From: JBQQPY01 sp052258065
GTDB taxonomy: Bacteria > Pseudomonadota > Gammaproteobacteria > Enterobacterales > Enterobacteriaceae
NCBI GenBank assembly: GCA_052258065.1
Contig: JBQQPY010000002.1
Span: forward strand, 1,364,001-1,428,000
Length of the DNA: 64,000 bases
Direction of reading: 5' to 3'
Below, in pieces: positions 9,937 through 19,855 of the stretch. The position numbers and the translations under genes are program-made. Below the pieces are notes generated by a model. The model had not been told where the DNA came from. It searched no databases and saw only the letters and a list, made by a program, of their open reading frames with translations. Positions within the stretch are counted from its first letter, which is position 1, and each line of letters begins with the position of its first letter.

Positions 9937-10359
9937 ATGACTGCAAAAACTTACTATCTAGATGTTGTCAGCGCGGAAAAACAGATATTTTCCGGGCTAG
10001 TTAAGAAAATCCAGATAACGGGCAGCGAAGGCGAACTAGGAATTTTTCCCGGCCACGCGCCGCTGCTTACCGCCATTAAGCCCGGCATGGTTCGTATCGT
10101 TAAAGAGCACGGAAACGAAGAGTATATTTACTTATCCGGTGGTATACTCGAAGTGCAGCCTAGTACGGTTACTGTACTGGCTGATACCGCTATTCGCGCC
10201 AAGAATCTTGACGAAGAAAGGGCTATAGAGTCTAAACGCAAAGCAGAAGAGCATATTAATAATTCTCACGGTGATATTGATTATGCTCAGGCATCAGCCG
10301 AGCTTTCCAAAGCGCTGGCAAAACTGCGGATTATAGAACTGATCAAAAAAGCAATGTAA
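9937..10359 (+). CDS. atpC: ATP synthase F1 subunit epsilon
   Basis: Epsilon couples rotor to F1 and can inhibit ATP hydrolysis. 140 residues against 139 in E. coli. N-terminal beta-sandwich with SEGELGIFPGHAPLLTAIKPG (about 29-49) and a C-terminal helical hairpin ending RIIELIKKAM are both present. It is the last atp gene. In E. coli glmU and glmS follow on the same strand; here they lie 6 kb away on the other strand. No clear terminator is visible after the stop. Confidence 0.96.
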   Translation: MTAKTYYLDVVSAEKQIFSGLVKKIQITGSEGELGIFPGHAPLLTAIKPGMVRIVKEHGNEEYIYLSGGILEVQPSTVTVLADTAIRAKNLDEERAIESKRKAEEHINNSHGDIDYAQASAELSKALAKLRIIELIKKAM

Positions 10360-10984
10360 TCTAGTGTCAATAAGAAAAGAAAGATCGAGATGACCGGATT
10401 TTTATCTTTAAAAAAGATATGGAATAATCACCTATTTTCTCTACCTGATTTTTCTTGCCGAAATACATGGAATCAGAAATGAATTATTTACTTTTTAAAA
10501 AGTTATTGTAAACTCAGATATGACTATCAGTTTAAAGATAACCCACTCTGTTAACGACATTACTATCTTCTTAAGAGAAAATTAAAAAAATAATCTTGGA
10601 TATTTGAAAAATATAAGACAGTTTGGCAAGGAATGATAAACATAGCCATATGCGCAATTTCTACATCACAAAAAGATTCTAAGCAGGGTAATAACGCGGT
10701 TTCCTAAGCTATGCTAGTCATAAGTTTACTTTACTTACGTATCGGCACGCAGAAGCTTCAAGGAAAGTCTATAAGTGCCTTTTTGCATACCTTTGACATA
10801 ATATCGTATTTATAACAACTGATTTTAATCAAAAACTATTTTTAATTATCAGTAAGGGTTATTTTTTTAATTGGTATTGATAGTGACATTTAGAATAAGG
10901 GGCCTTAAATCTCATATGTTTCATCATGTTTTTGGGTTTGTTTTTCTTGGTTTCAGAGTTATTATGTCAAGTTATAATTATTCC
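10360..10984. other. AT-rich spacer, nothing recognised
   Basis: No open frame of note and no clear match to the IS families seen elsewhere. Long A/T runs. It may hold the lost atp terminator. Confidence 0.5.
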
Positions 10985-11115
10985 ACCATCTTAACACGTA
11001 AAAGTGTCGGGCGCATTATCTTTGGCTAGAGTTGAATCACTCTTTCCAAGCTGAATCAATCTTTCCAGATAGAAGAATAGAAAATACATTATTATCCTCA
11101 CATCAGAAGAAAGCG
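10985..11115 (+). mobile_element. IS630 group 1 left end
   Basis: Begins with CTTAACACGTAAAA, the same terminal sequence found at 18572, 29455 and, reversed, near 37010 and 49700. About 130 bases are recognisable. Confidence 0.5.
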
Positions 11116-11122
11116 CTTAGCT

Positions 11123-11993
11123 AGAGCACTTTTTCTATTCCGATTTATATTTCATTGTCATAAAAAATTGTAGAAATTTTTATTAAAAATTAGCTCAATA
11201 GCTTCATCCATCAAATTCCACAGCGAGTGAACAGTTCTTGCTGCAGATTTTCTTAGTAATGATTTTAGCTCAGGAAACGCTATCTGGATAAGATTTAAAT
11301 CCGATAAATAAGACGGAAAACAAAGAAGAATTGCATTTTTAGCCTTAACAGCTTCTCGCACACTATCAACATAGTGAGTAGTAAAATTATCTACTACCAG
11401 TTCAGAAAAAAAGTTCTTGTTCTACATAAGCAATAAAAGTATATAGTTGACTTTAATATAGATAGACGCATGCCAGCAGTCAGTTCGTCTTTTCCAAGTA
11501 GTCGCTTGGGAAATCAGCCTGGCACCGTTGCATTGCAGTCTTTTGGTCTACTGATATTTTTATTGTTGCCATTGCATTCATGAAAATAAGTTTCTCTAGT
11601 GAGAGATGCTCTTCAGAGCATAATTTTGCGCAGGCACTATATCGGCGCACTCTTATTCAGTTGCATGTACGGCATTTTTAATCATTATCATATAATAGTA
11701 AAAGCGTGATAGAGCGGCAAGGCTCGCTTAGATCCTAAAAGCACTTTTCAGCAAAGTTTTTATTTCAGACAGGATCAGGTTGCAAGATCCATCAGTAAGC
11801 CTCAGGATACAATCAAGATAGGCATTAATTTAATACGCCTCAGTAGGAGAGCCTATTTAATATTTATCTTGCGCTGTACATGCGGAGCACCTCGCTTAAA
11901 TCAATCTGATTATTCACGATTTTAAATTTTAAGAGAAAAAATTAGTTACAGTATATATAAGTAGCTATTTCATAAACTAGAATAAGTGCTTTA
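11123..11993 (-). mobile_element. Decayed full-length IS630 group 2 copy
   Basis: About 870 bases bounded by TAGAGCACTTTT at the left and AAGTGCTTTAG at the right, inverted ends of this group. On the - strand, 11361-11158 gives 67 codons resembling the C-terminal third of an IS630 transposase (FPSYLSDLNLIQIAFPELK, then LLRKSAARTV), where intact relatives have PPYSPDLNPIE. The rest is broken by stops. Confidence 0.75.
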
Positions 11994-12171
11994 GCCGGAT
12001 GGTGTCCGGCTGTCTATCAGCAATCGCGTGCTCGAAAAGCATCACCCGCATAAGAGCTAGAGCGACGGCACTGCGCAGGAGACTTGCGCAAGACCGCATT
12101 CAGAGGAAAATGATATACCGCCTCTCCTCAAAGCGAACGGGAAAACATTAGGGTGTCAGTTGCCGTGGACT

Positions 12172-13092
12172 CTAACCCAATACAGCGGCTAGAATCGCCT
12201 GGCGGGCGAAAATTCCGTTACCGGCCTGCTGAAAATAATATGCATACGGCGTATGGTCCACGTCAATGTCGATTTCATCCATCCGCGGCAGCGGATGTAA
12301 AACCTTCAGGTTAACGCGCGCCTGCAGTAAATCGCCGGCATGCAGCACGAACTGTGCTTTCACGTTGGCGTATTCCGATAGATCCAGCCGCTCTTTTTGC
12401 ACTCGGGTCATATAGAGGATATCCAGTGTTGGTACTACTTCTTCAATGTTGCTGTGGAGACTGTAAACAATGCCTTTTTCCTCTAGCATGTTTAGGATAT
12501 GGGCTGGCATCGCCAAGGCCTGCGGTGCGATAAAATAAAAGCGGTTCCCATTGAATTTAGTCAGCGCTTGGGTTAGTGAATGCATGGTGCGGCCGTATTT
12601 TAAATCGCCCACCATGGCAATGCTGAGATGATCCAGACGCCCCTGTGTTTCTTGAATAGTAAACAAGTCTAATAAGGTCTGGGTGGGGTGCTGATTGGCT
12701 CCGTCACCTGCGTTTAGAATCGGCACCTGTCCGGAGAATTCAGTAGCGAGCCGAGCCGCTCCCTCCTGCGGATGGCGCATTACGATAGCATCGACATAAG
12801 TACTGATGACAGAGATAGTGTCGGCCAGCGTCTCGCCTTTTTTACCCAACGAGGTATTCTCGGCATCAGGGAAACCGACGACAGAAGCGCCCAGCAGGTG
12901 CATTGCTGTTTCAAACGACAGACGGGTTCGAGTCGAGGCCTCAAAAAAACAGCTGGCGATGACTTTTTGTTTAAGCAATGCCGGCTGCGGCCCGGTCTTG
13001 AGCGCGGCGGCTGTAGTTAAAACCATTTCTAAGTCCTCGCGCCTCAGATCATTAATTGAAATGATATGCTTTTGATAAAGGCTATTCACCAT
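12172..13092 (-). CDS. pyrB: Aspartate carbamoyltransferase catalytic chain
   Basis: Joins carbamoyl phosphate and aspartate, the committed step of UMP synthesis. 306 residues against 311; the last few residues are missing, ending AAVLG. Active-site blocks ASTRTRLSFE (about 52-61) and HPTQTLLDLF are intact, as is HPLPRMDEI. The start at 13092 (MVNSLYQKHIISIND) fits the family and follows a GGAAGGGAAG ribosome site; the frame is open 24 codons further upstream. The usual downstream pyrI is absent and lies at 18844 on the other strand. I see no pyrL leader or attenuator in 13093-13190. Confidence 0.96.
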   Translation of the reverse strand: MVNSLYQKHIISINDLRREDLEMVLTTAAALKTGPQPALLKQKVIASCFFEASTRTRLSFETAMHLLGASVVGFPDAENTSLGKKGETLADTISVISTYVDAIVMRHPQEGAARLATEFSGQVPILNAGDGANQHPTQTLLDLFTIQETQGRLDHLSIAMVGDLKYGRTMHSLTQALTKFNGNRFYFIAPQALAMPAHILNMLEEKGIVYSLHSNIEEVVPTLDILYMTRVQKERLDLSEYANVKAQFVLHAGDLLQARVNLKVLHPLPRMDEIDIDVDHTPYAYYFQQAGNGIFARQAILAAVLG

Positions 13093-13189
13093 CTTCCCTT
13101 CCTTCTTATGATTTCCGGAAATACTGTCGTGACGTAGGATGTGCCGGTTTTTATCTAATGTCACATACCGGAAGGTAGCATGATGGTTT

Positions 13190-13800
13190 TTTTTTAAATA
13201 ATTTAGTTTTGATTTTATATCAATATTTTATAGATTGCAATGGGGCTTTGCTACCCAACACTAATTAGAGCAACTCCTGATTCTAAATTCAGACATATCG
13301 GTGCAGTGTAATCTCACGTTCTTCACCAGAATGGAATAGTAGCTTTGCAGCACATCTTCTATACGCTTATGAAATCGTTCGATCATGCTATTTTTTATGG
13401 ATACCTCGCTGTCTTAAGACCGCGTTCTATATTAAACTCTGCACATAAGCAGTCGAATTCATATTTCCTGATAGCTCAGTGTTTTCGCAGGACAAAAGAC
13501 GATCTGTAAATTCTTTGCAATTGTCTGTAAGTATCTAATGAATAGTCATGGGAATAGACTGTCTAGTGGGAAAAGTATTTTCTTCCTGGAAACGGCACTG
13601 CTTCTTAAGCGAACGCCAGCGTCGTCCACAATTACTAGTGAATATGCCTATGATTTTTAATTACTATCTCGTTTTCTCTATTTAGAAACAGTCAGTTTAG
13701 AGACGCTATAATGCTTAGCTAAAACAGGTGCTTGCTCGTTGTTTGCCTGAAGAGTGAACCTGATTTCAGTAATTCTAGCGGTTTAATAATGAAGTCTAGA
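13190..13800 (-). mobile_element. Decayed IS481 copy upstream of pyrB
   Basis: On the - strand the order runs from an N-terminal block (about 13740-13680, with the AKHYSVS-like stretch) to the catalytic middle (about 13560-13490) and the C-terminal end near 13200. The segment between N-terminus and middle is deleted. It sits directly upstream of pyrB. Confidence 0.65.
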
Positions 13801-14468
13801 CAATATTTTTTCATTAAATATATTTCTCAGTAGCTATTTCCCATGAAAAGAGCTGTGCGATAAGCGTTTATACAATTACCTAGGATTGAAAAGTATTCAT
13901 AATTACATTTGATTAAGCATTTTAAGCCTATCTTTCCGCACATAAATTAGAAATACATACTAAAATCAGTTAAAAATTTAAAAAAATAAAATCAAGGAGT
14001 TAAGGGAGTGATAAGAAAATAAGACTTGTCACTTATAATTAAATGATTACTATTATTTTCTATTCAACACTAGAATTATTACATATTCACTCAGAAACTT
14101 TTAAGCGAAGAAAAGAATATATTAAAAATTTTCAGATTTAAGATCTCACGTTCTGAGTTTAAAAAAACAGAATAACTATTTATCTATTTGAAAAATAAAA
14201 ATTTATTTATAATTTTCTTCTTCCTGGCAGGATGGAAAAAAGAAAAATCAAGTTCGTAATGATGGCTATAAGTCTGTTTCACTACCTTCGACACGAGGCT
14301 AGCGTCAGCTTAGTTAGCTCTTTATATGCTGTGTTTTCTCTGAAATACAGAAAAAGATAGAATCAACGACAATCTAATTTGCTTTCTATTGTGCTAAGAC
14401 CATCACCACCTTTGACAGCAAGCGCAGGCATGTCAGACTCCAGCTTGACGAGGACACTCTGAATAAAG
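13801..14468. other. Spacer with IS1595 tail and a repeat
   Basis: 13930-14070 resembles the 3' tail of the IS1595 copies (an A/T-rich stretch with ATAAATTAG). 14190-14290 resembles bases 20-110 (AAAAGAAAAATCAAGTTC shared). 14291-14468 holds no gene I recognise. Confidence 0.45.
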
Positions 14469-16301
14469 TTATTCCACTGTTACCGATTTAGCCAGATTAC
14501 GCGGCTGATCTACATCAGTTCCTTTAATCAGGGCGATATGATAGGCCAGCAATTGCATCGGCACAGTATAGAAAATAGGCGCTACAATCTGCTCTACGTG
14601 CGGCAGCAGGATAATTTTCATATTTTTGCTGGGTTTAAAACCGGCATCTTGTTCTGCGAAAATATACAGCAATCCCCTGCGGGCGCGCACTTCCTCAATA
14701 TTAGATTTCAGTTTTTCTACCAGTTCATTGTTAGGCGCGATAACAATCACCGGCATACTGGCATCGATCAGTGCCAGCGGTCCATGTTTTAATTCTCCCG
14801 CAGCATACGCTTCAGCATGAATATATGAAATTTCTTTCAGCTTCAGAGCTCCCTCCATGGCGATGGGGTAAAGGTCGCCTCGGCCCAAAAACAGAGCGTG
14901 ATGTTTATCGGAGAAATCTTCGGCTAGCGTTTTAATCGGCTTATCCAGAGATAATAGCTGCTCGATGCGCCTCGGGAGAGCCTGAAGAGCATGAACGATA
15001 TTTTTCTCTACCCCTTTGTCCATACTGCGCAGGTGGCCAATACGAACCACAAGCATCAACAGCACCGTCAGCTGGGTTGTGAACGCTTTTGTAGAGGCCA
15101 CGCCAATTTCGGTGCCGGCCCGGGTCATCAGCGCCATATTTGATTCGCGTACAAGCGAGGAGCCGGCAACATTACAGATAGCAAGCGAACCCAAATAACC
15201 AAGAGATTTCGTCAACCGCAGCGCTGCCAGGGTATCGGCGGTTTCCCCGGACTGGGAAAGAGTAATTAGCAGACTGCCCGCGCGCACCGCGGGTTTACGA
15301 TAGCGGAACTCGGAGGCGATTTCCACATCGCAGGGCAAACCGATCAGCGACTCGAACCAATAGCGGGAGACCATGGCGGAGTGGTAGGAGGTACCGCAGG
15401 CAATAATCTGCACGTGCTGCAGCTGGCGCAGTAACGCATCGGCGCCGTCGCCCAATTCTGAAAGCGTTACCTCTCCATCGCTAAAGCGATCTTCAAGCGT
15501 ATTTTTGATCGCCTGAGGCTGCTCGAAAATTTCTTTTTGCATATAGTGGCGATACTGTCCTTTATTACCGGCGTCGTATTTTACTTCAGATTCTATTTCC
15601 GGCCGCTCCACGCTCTCGCCGGTATGGTCCCATACCCGAACGGTACGCCGGATAATTTCGGCGATGTCGCCCTCTTGCAGGAACATAAAGCGGCGGGTGA
15701 CGGGCAGTAGAGCCAATTGATCAGAGGCTAAGAAGTTCTCGCCCACACCGCGGCCAATCACCAGCGGACTACCGGAGCATACAGCAACCAGCACGCCGGG
15801 ATCGCGACTATCCATAATGACCGTGCTGTAGGCGCCACGCAGGGCGCCTACAGCACGCTGCATCACCTTAAAGAGCGCGCCTCCCTCCTGGCGCTGTTCC
15901 CAATGCGCCAAATGCGCGATCACTTCAGTGTCTGTTTGTGTAACGAACGTATAGCCGCGTTTACGCAGTTGCTTACGTAGCGGTTCATGATTTTCGATGA
16001 TGCCGTTATGAACGACGACGATGTGCTCCGAGACGTGGGGATGTGCGTTATTTTCTGTCGGCTCGCCGTGAGTCGCCCAGCGAGTATGGGCAATACCGGT
16101 GCCGCCAGAGATCGGATGCGCGTGCGCTGCCGCGGTCAGTATGCTGACTTTACCCACACGCCGGAGGCGCTGCAAATGGCAGTCATTGTCTACCATCGCT
16201 AGGCCAGCAGAATCATATCCACGATACTCAAGGCGACGTAATCCCTCCAACAGGATCTCGGCAATATCACGCTTCGAAACCGCGCCTACTATTCCACACA
16301 T
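14469..16301 (-). CDS. glmS: Glutamine-fructose-6-phosphate aminotransferase
   Basis: Makes glucosamine-6-phosphate for peptidoglycan and lipid A. 610 residues (E. coli 609). The glutaminase domain starts with Cys2 (MCGIVGAVS, nucleophile after Met removal), with HTRWATHG and HNGIIENH intact. Two SIS domains follow; SQSGETADTLA is the sugar-phosphate site. The C-terminus DQPRNLAKSVTVE is the family's. It follows glmU on the same strand, 96 bases downstream, as in E. coli. It carries an unusual inverted repeat at 15823-15856. No sign of decay. Confidence 0.97.
   Translation of the reverse strand: MCGIVGAVSKRDIAEILLEGLRRLEYRGYDSAGLAMVDNDCHLQRLRRVGKVSILTAAAHAHPISGGTGIAHTRWATHGEPTENNAHPHVSEHIVVVHNGIIENHEPLRKQLRKRGYTFVTQTDTEVIAHLAHWEQRQEGGALFKVMQRAVGALRGAYSTVIMDSRDPGVLVAVCSGSPLVIGRGVGENFLASDQLALLPVTRRFMFLQEGDIAEIIRRTVRVWDHTGESVERPEIESEVKYDAGNKGQYRHYMQKEIFEQPQAIKNTLEDRFSDGEVTLSELGDGADALLRQLQHVQIIACGTSYHSAMVSRYWFESLIGLPCDVEIASEFRYRKPAVRAGSLLITLSQSGETADTLAALRLTKSLGYLGSLAICNVAGSSLVRESNMALMTRAGTEIGVASTKAFTTQLTVLLMLVVRIGHLRSMDKGVEKNIVHALQALPRRIEQLLSLDKPIKTLAEDFSDKHHALFLGRGDLYPIAMEGALKLKEISYIHAEAYAAGELKHGPLALIDASMPVIVIAPNNELVEKLKSNIEEVRARRGLLYIFAEQDAGFKPSKNMKIILLPHVEQIVAPIFYTVPMQLLAYHIALIKGTDVDQPRNLAKSVTVE
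15823..15856. repeat. Perfect inverted repeat within glmS
   Basis: Fourteen bases (GTGCTGTAGGCGCC) are followed after six bases by their exact reverse complement. It lies in the glutaminase domain (the VGALRGAYSTVI region). The stem would be very stable in the message. Confidence 0.85.
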
Positions 16302-16397
16302 CTCGGTTATTCCTGATTAAACAGCTGCAATCGCCGTTATGAGCTAGTGCTAAACCTGACCGACACAGCGCTGCTATAACGGATCTTGCCGGCTCCT

Positions 16398-17821
16398 TTA
16401 GGGTAAGCGCAGGGGGATAAAACCACGCGCTAAGGGTGGTCGCATTCTCATTTTTTTCACGGGCTGCCTCCAGTTCGCAACGGGAAACTGACCTATCCGG
16501 CTGATGACCATCTCGCCGTCAGCCACATCATGCGTAACGGTTGTGCCTGCGCCGATAGTGGCGCCGCAGCCAATAGTTACCGGCGCCACTAGTTGGCTAC
16601 CAGAACCGACAAAGACGTTATCCCCGATAACGGTCTTATGCTTATTGGCACCATCATAATTGCAGGTGATGGTTCCGGCGCCGATATTAACCCCTACCCC
16701 TATCTCAGCGTTTCCTAGGTAGCTTAGATGGCCTGCTTTCGATCCCTTGCCCAGCCGAGCTTGTTTCATCTCGACAAAATTACCCACGTGCGTGCCCTCC
16801 TCTAGCTCGCTGCCGGGACGCAGGTGTACGAAGGGACCTAGAGTACTGCGCGCAGCCACACGCCCTTCTTCGATAACGGTGTAAGGACTGATAACCACAT
16901 CATCACTGATAACCGCATTTTTTATGATACAACCGGTACCGATTGTAACCCGGTTACCGAGCGTTACTAGCCCTTCGAGGATTACATTGGCATCAATAGA
17001 TACATCCTGTCCGTGCCGCAGTTCGCCGCGCAAATCGAAACGGTCTGGATCGGATAGCATAACGCCAGCTCGCAGAAAATGTTCCGCCTGCTCCCGCTGA
17101 AAAATTCGCTCTAGACGCGCAAGCTGTAGTCTGTTATTCACCCCCTTGACCTCACTATGCCGGGAGGGCTGTACCGCATTGATCTTACGCCCTTCATCCG
17201 AGGCCATGGCAATAATATCTGTCAGATAATACTCGTCCTGTGCGTTATGATTGGTTAACCGCCCAAGCCAGCGTTTCAAATCTCCGGCGCCGGCAACTAG
17301 AATGCCGGTGTTAATTTCCTTTATCGGCCGCTGCTGTTCGCTTGCGTCTTTCTGCTCGACGATACCGATTACCTCGCAGTTGGCGCGCACGATACGGCCG
17401 TAGCCTTCGGGATTGTCCAGCGTTACCGTCAGTAGGCCAATCCCGCCCGCCGGCCGTACCGTCAGCAGGCGTTGCAACGTCTCGGGAGAAATAAGCGGGA
17501 CATCACCGTATAGAATTAGGACGTCTTCTTGATCGCGCAGGCCTGCCAGCGCCTGCTGAACCGCATGTCCGGTGCCGCGCTGTTCGGCCTGCAGCACCCA
17601 CTTTAAACGGGATTCCAGGTGGGAAAGCCGTTTACGCAAGTACTCACCACCGTGACCGTAGACTAGATGAATGGATGCTGCGCCTAACTGGGTTGCAGCA
17701 TCAATGACGTGTTGCACCATAGCTTTGCCGGCCAGGGGATGGAGCACTTTCGGCAAAGTGGAAAACATTCGACTCCCTTGCCGGCGGCAAGGACCACTAC
17801 GCTTAATGGTCGATTCGACAT
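16398..17821 (-). pseudogene. glmU: glmU, bifunctional UDP-GlcNAc synthesis enzyme, one-base frameshift
   Basis: GlmU acetylates glucosamine-1-phosphate and then uridylylates it. From ATG 17821 the frame reads MSNRPLSVVVLAAGKG and then leaves the family frame. One G is missing in the run at 17775-17777; adding it restores GKGSRMFSTLPKVLHPLAGKA and an intact 474-residue protein (E. coli 456). The break lies in the nucleotide-binding loop of the uridylyltransferase domain. The rest is undamaged, including the hexapeptide-repeat acetyltransferase with NYDGANKHKT. Translation from the ATG at 17768 would lose the first 17 codons and most of that loop. A sequencing error or slippage rescue is plausible, because the pathway is normally essential. 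Confidence 0.9.
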
Positions 17822-18564
17822 AACTATCCTGTAGAATCCTGTAGAATTTTGTGGAATCCTGTTTATCAGACGAAAGTAAACCGGTTTGCAGGCAGGATTC
17901 ATACCTAACCAGGCCGCTCCTAAGCGAAATATATGAAATGTGCACAGTAAACTAATTAGTATTATTCATTACTTTTGCTGCTTGAGTCTATACCAGTAGG
18001 CTTCTCCGTCACCTTAAATAACTAAAGGTTAAAGACGCACTAAGTAGGACAAAAACCAAATGACAAAACTTGGTCGCATAGCTCGCTACACCTATCTGTT
18101 CAAAGTTCTCATATACCTAAACAAGTATCTGCATTGCTACTAACCCTTGAGGTTAAACCCGACTTTGTACGGATTGATGTCTAGTAATTTTAGTCGTCCG
18201 GCTTATTTATCTCATAATATAGTATGAGTTTATCTCATGGTATAGTATGCCTTAAGCATCTATCGTGCATTTCATTTTCGAATAGGCTTCTAATTTAAAA
18301 ATGATTACAGCCGATTTTTTTGATATATGACAAAGAAACATATAGGTAGTTAGACTGTTTTATGAACTCAGATTGCGAGATCTTAAATGTTACACTCCGC
18401 GGAATTTTTTAAAAAAATCTAAGTTTGATTTTATATTAATGTTGCATAACTTTATTGTGCACTTAAATTAGAAATAAATAAAATCAGTGATAAATAAAAT
18501 CAATTAGTTATTAAAACAATGTTGATTTATTATTATAATGTTATTAATTTAATTATTTAGAACT
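17822..18564. other. Spacer upstream of glmU
   Basis: No gene seen. 18460-18540 resembles the A/T-rich tail of the IS1595 copies. The glmU promoter should lie in the first 150 bases, but I cannot pick one out. Confidence 0.4.
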
Positions 18565-18690
18565 AGCATATTAACACGTAAAAAATGACGGCTCTAGTAT
18601 CTGTGTTCAGAGCTGAAGAAATTCTTAAAAATAAAAGAGTAGAAAATATATTATTACTCTCATCTCGGCAGAAAGAATACAACTGGCCTG
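18565..18690 (+). mobile_element. IS630 group 1 left end
   Basis: Carries ATTAACACGTAAAAAATG, the end sequence of group 1, followed by the same roughly 100 bases found at 10985 and 29450. Truncated. Confidence 0.5.
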
Positions 18691-18843
18691 AGATGCGACG
18701 CTCTAGCTCTAGCCCCTTGCCAGCTCCGTATGGCCCGTTAACGGCAGCGTCAGGCTAACGGAAATCAGGATAACCGCCTGCGACGCTGCCTACTCAGTAA
18801 ACCGTTTCCTCAACAAGATGCGTATGAAAGAGAGTTAGCCATA

Positions 18844-19296
18844 ATGCAAGACAATAAATTACAAGTAGAAGCCATATGCCGTGGCACGGTCATTGACCAT
18901 ATTCCGGCACAGTTGGGCATAAAATTGCTAAGCCTGTTTCAGCTGATTGCTACCGATAAGCGGATTACCATCGGCCTTAATTTGCCGTCCAGCCAGCTAG
19001 GTAAAAAAGATCTTATCAAGCTTGAAAATATTTTTTTGACTGAAGAACAAGCAAACCAGATGGCCATCTATGCGCCTCATGCTACGGTTAACTGTATTGA
19101 TGATTACAACGTTGTGCGCAAACAGACGCTGAAGTTACCGATGCGTATAGATGGTGTACTTACCTGCCCGAACAGTAACTGTATCAGCCGCAGCGAACCG
19201 GTAGCGTCCGGCTTTCGCGTAAAGGTCCGCGGCCAGCAGGTGCACTTACAGTGCAAATATTGCGAGAAGGAATTTGAACATCAAGCGGTGATTTAA
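18844..19296 (+). CDS. pyrI: Aspartate carbamoyltransferase regulatory chain
   Basis: Regulatory subunit that binds CTP/ATP and holds the catalytic trimers together. 150 residues (E. coli 153). The nucleotide-binding domain has EAICRGTVIDHIPAQLG; the zinc domain keeps all four cysteines, CPNSNC and CKYC. ATG at 18844 begins MQDNKLQ. It is alone here; its partner pyrB is 5.7 kb away on the opposite strand with glmS and glmU between. It therefore needs its own promoter. An imperfect inverted repeat (GGCAGCGTC/GACGCTGCC) lies about 50-100 bases upstream. Confidence 0.95.
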   Translation: MQDNKLQVEAICRGTVIDHIPAQLGIKLLSLFQLIATDKRITIGLNLPSSQLGKKDLIKLENIFLTEEQANQMAIYAPHATVNCIDDYNVVRKQTLKLPMRIDGVLTCPNSNCISRSEPVASGFRVKVRGQQVHLQCKYCEKEFEHQAVI

Positions 19297-19439
19297 AGCG
19301 CCTGATCTCTTCGCAGCGGCTAGTAAATGACCTGCTTTAGTTAGCAGTCGTTATTTCACTTAATATTTTCTGATTACGCATACCAGCTCAGCTAGAGGAG
19401 CCGGCTTATTAAATAGCCATTCATCTATATGCCATTAAA

Positions 19440-19600
19440 CGAGTCTTATTACTCTATCGCGCTTTTTCACCGCCATATTATAACAGTTAAAAAGACTTTA
19501 TAGGCTACTGTATAAGAGCACGATGATACAGTTCATACGCACAAATTATGATTTAAAGCAATGTCACATATGCACCAGAAATGAATTTAGGCGTCTGTGT
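19440..19600 (+). mobile_element. IS630 group 2 fragment
   Basis: Matches the 5' half of the + strand copies near 37300 and 47640 (TATCGCGCTTTTT, then GATACAGTTCAT). The remainder of 19297-19855 has no gene I recognise. Confidence 0.45.
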
Positions 19601-19855
19601 GGTGGAAGTAATGCGTGCCTTTTGGCGCCTGATAAAGATAAAGCGCTGAGGCTTAGTAGCTAGAAAAGCTTGCACCTGAGACCGGTTAAGACAGGCGTTG
19701 ATGACTCGGCGTTAATATTCGCGCTAAGAAATTCCTTTGCGCGGAATCTAAATGATTCACCTGTTTATGCAGTGCGGATAGAGAGCGACTTAACAGTCAC
19801 GCGACTGCGCGCTGTCTTTTAACATATACAGTTTATCAAGCAGCATCCTGTGTCC

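Noticed and set aside
12772..13075. + strand frames of 82-89 codons within pyrB
   Set aside because: Shadows of the well-supported pyrB gene on the other strand.
13093..13190. pyrL leader peptide and attenuator upstream of pyrB
   Set aside because: No pyrimidine-rich leader frame with a terminator hairpin is visible; the 24 in-frame codons upstream of pyrB do not resemble PyrL.
16398..17945. GlmU with a long N-terminal extension from 17945
   Set aside because: The extension is upstream spacer plus the true N-terminus read in the wrong frame; the family start is visible at 17821 in the other frame.
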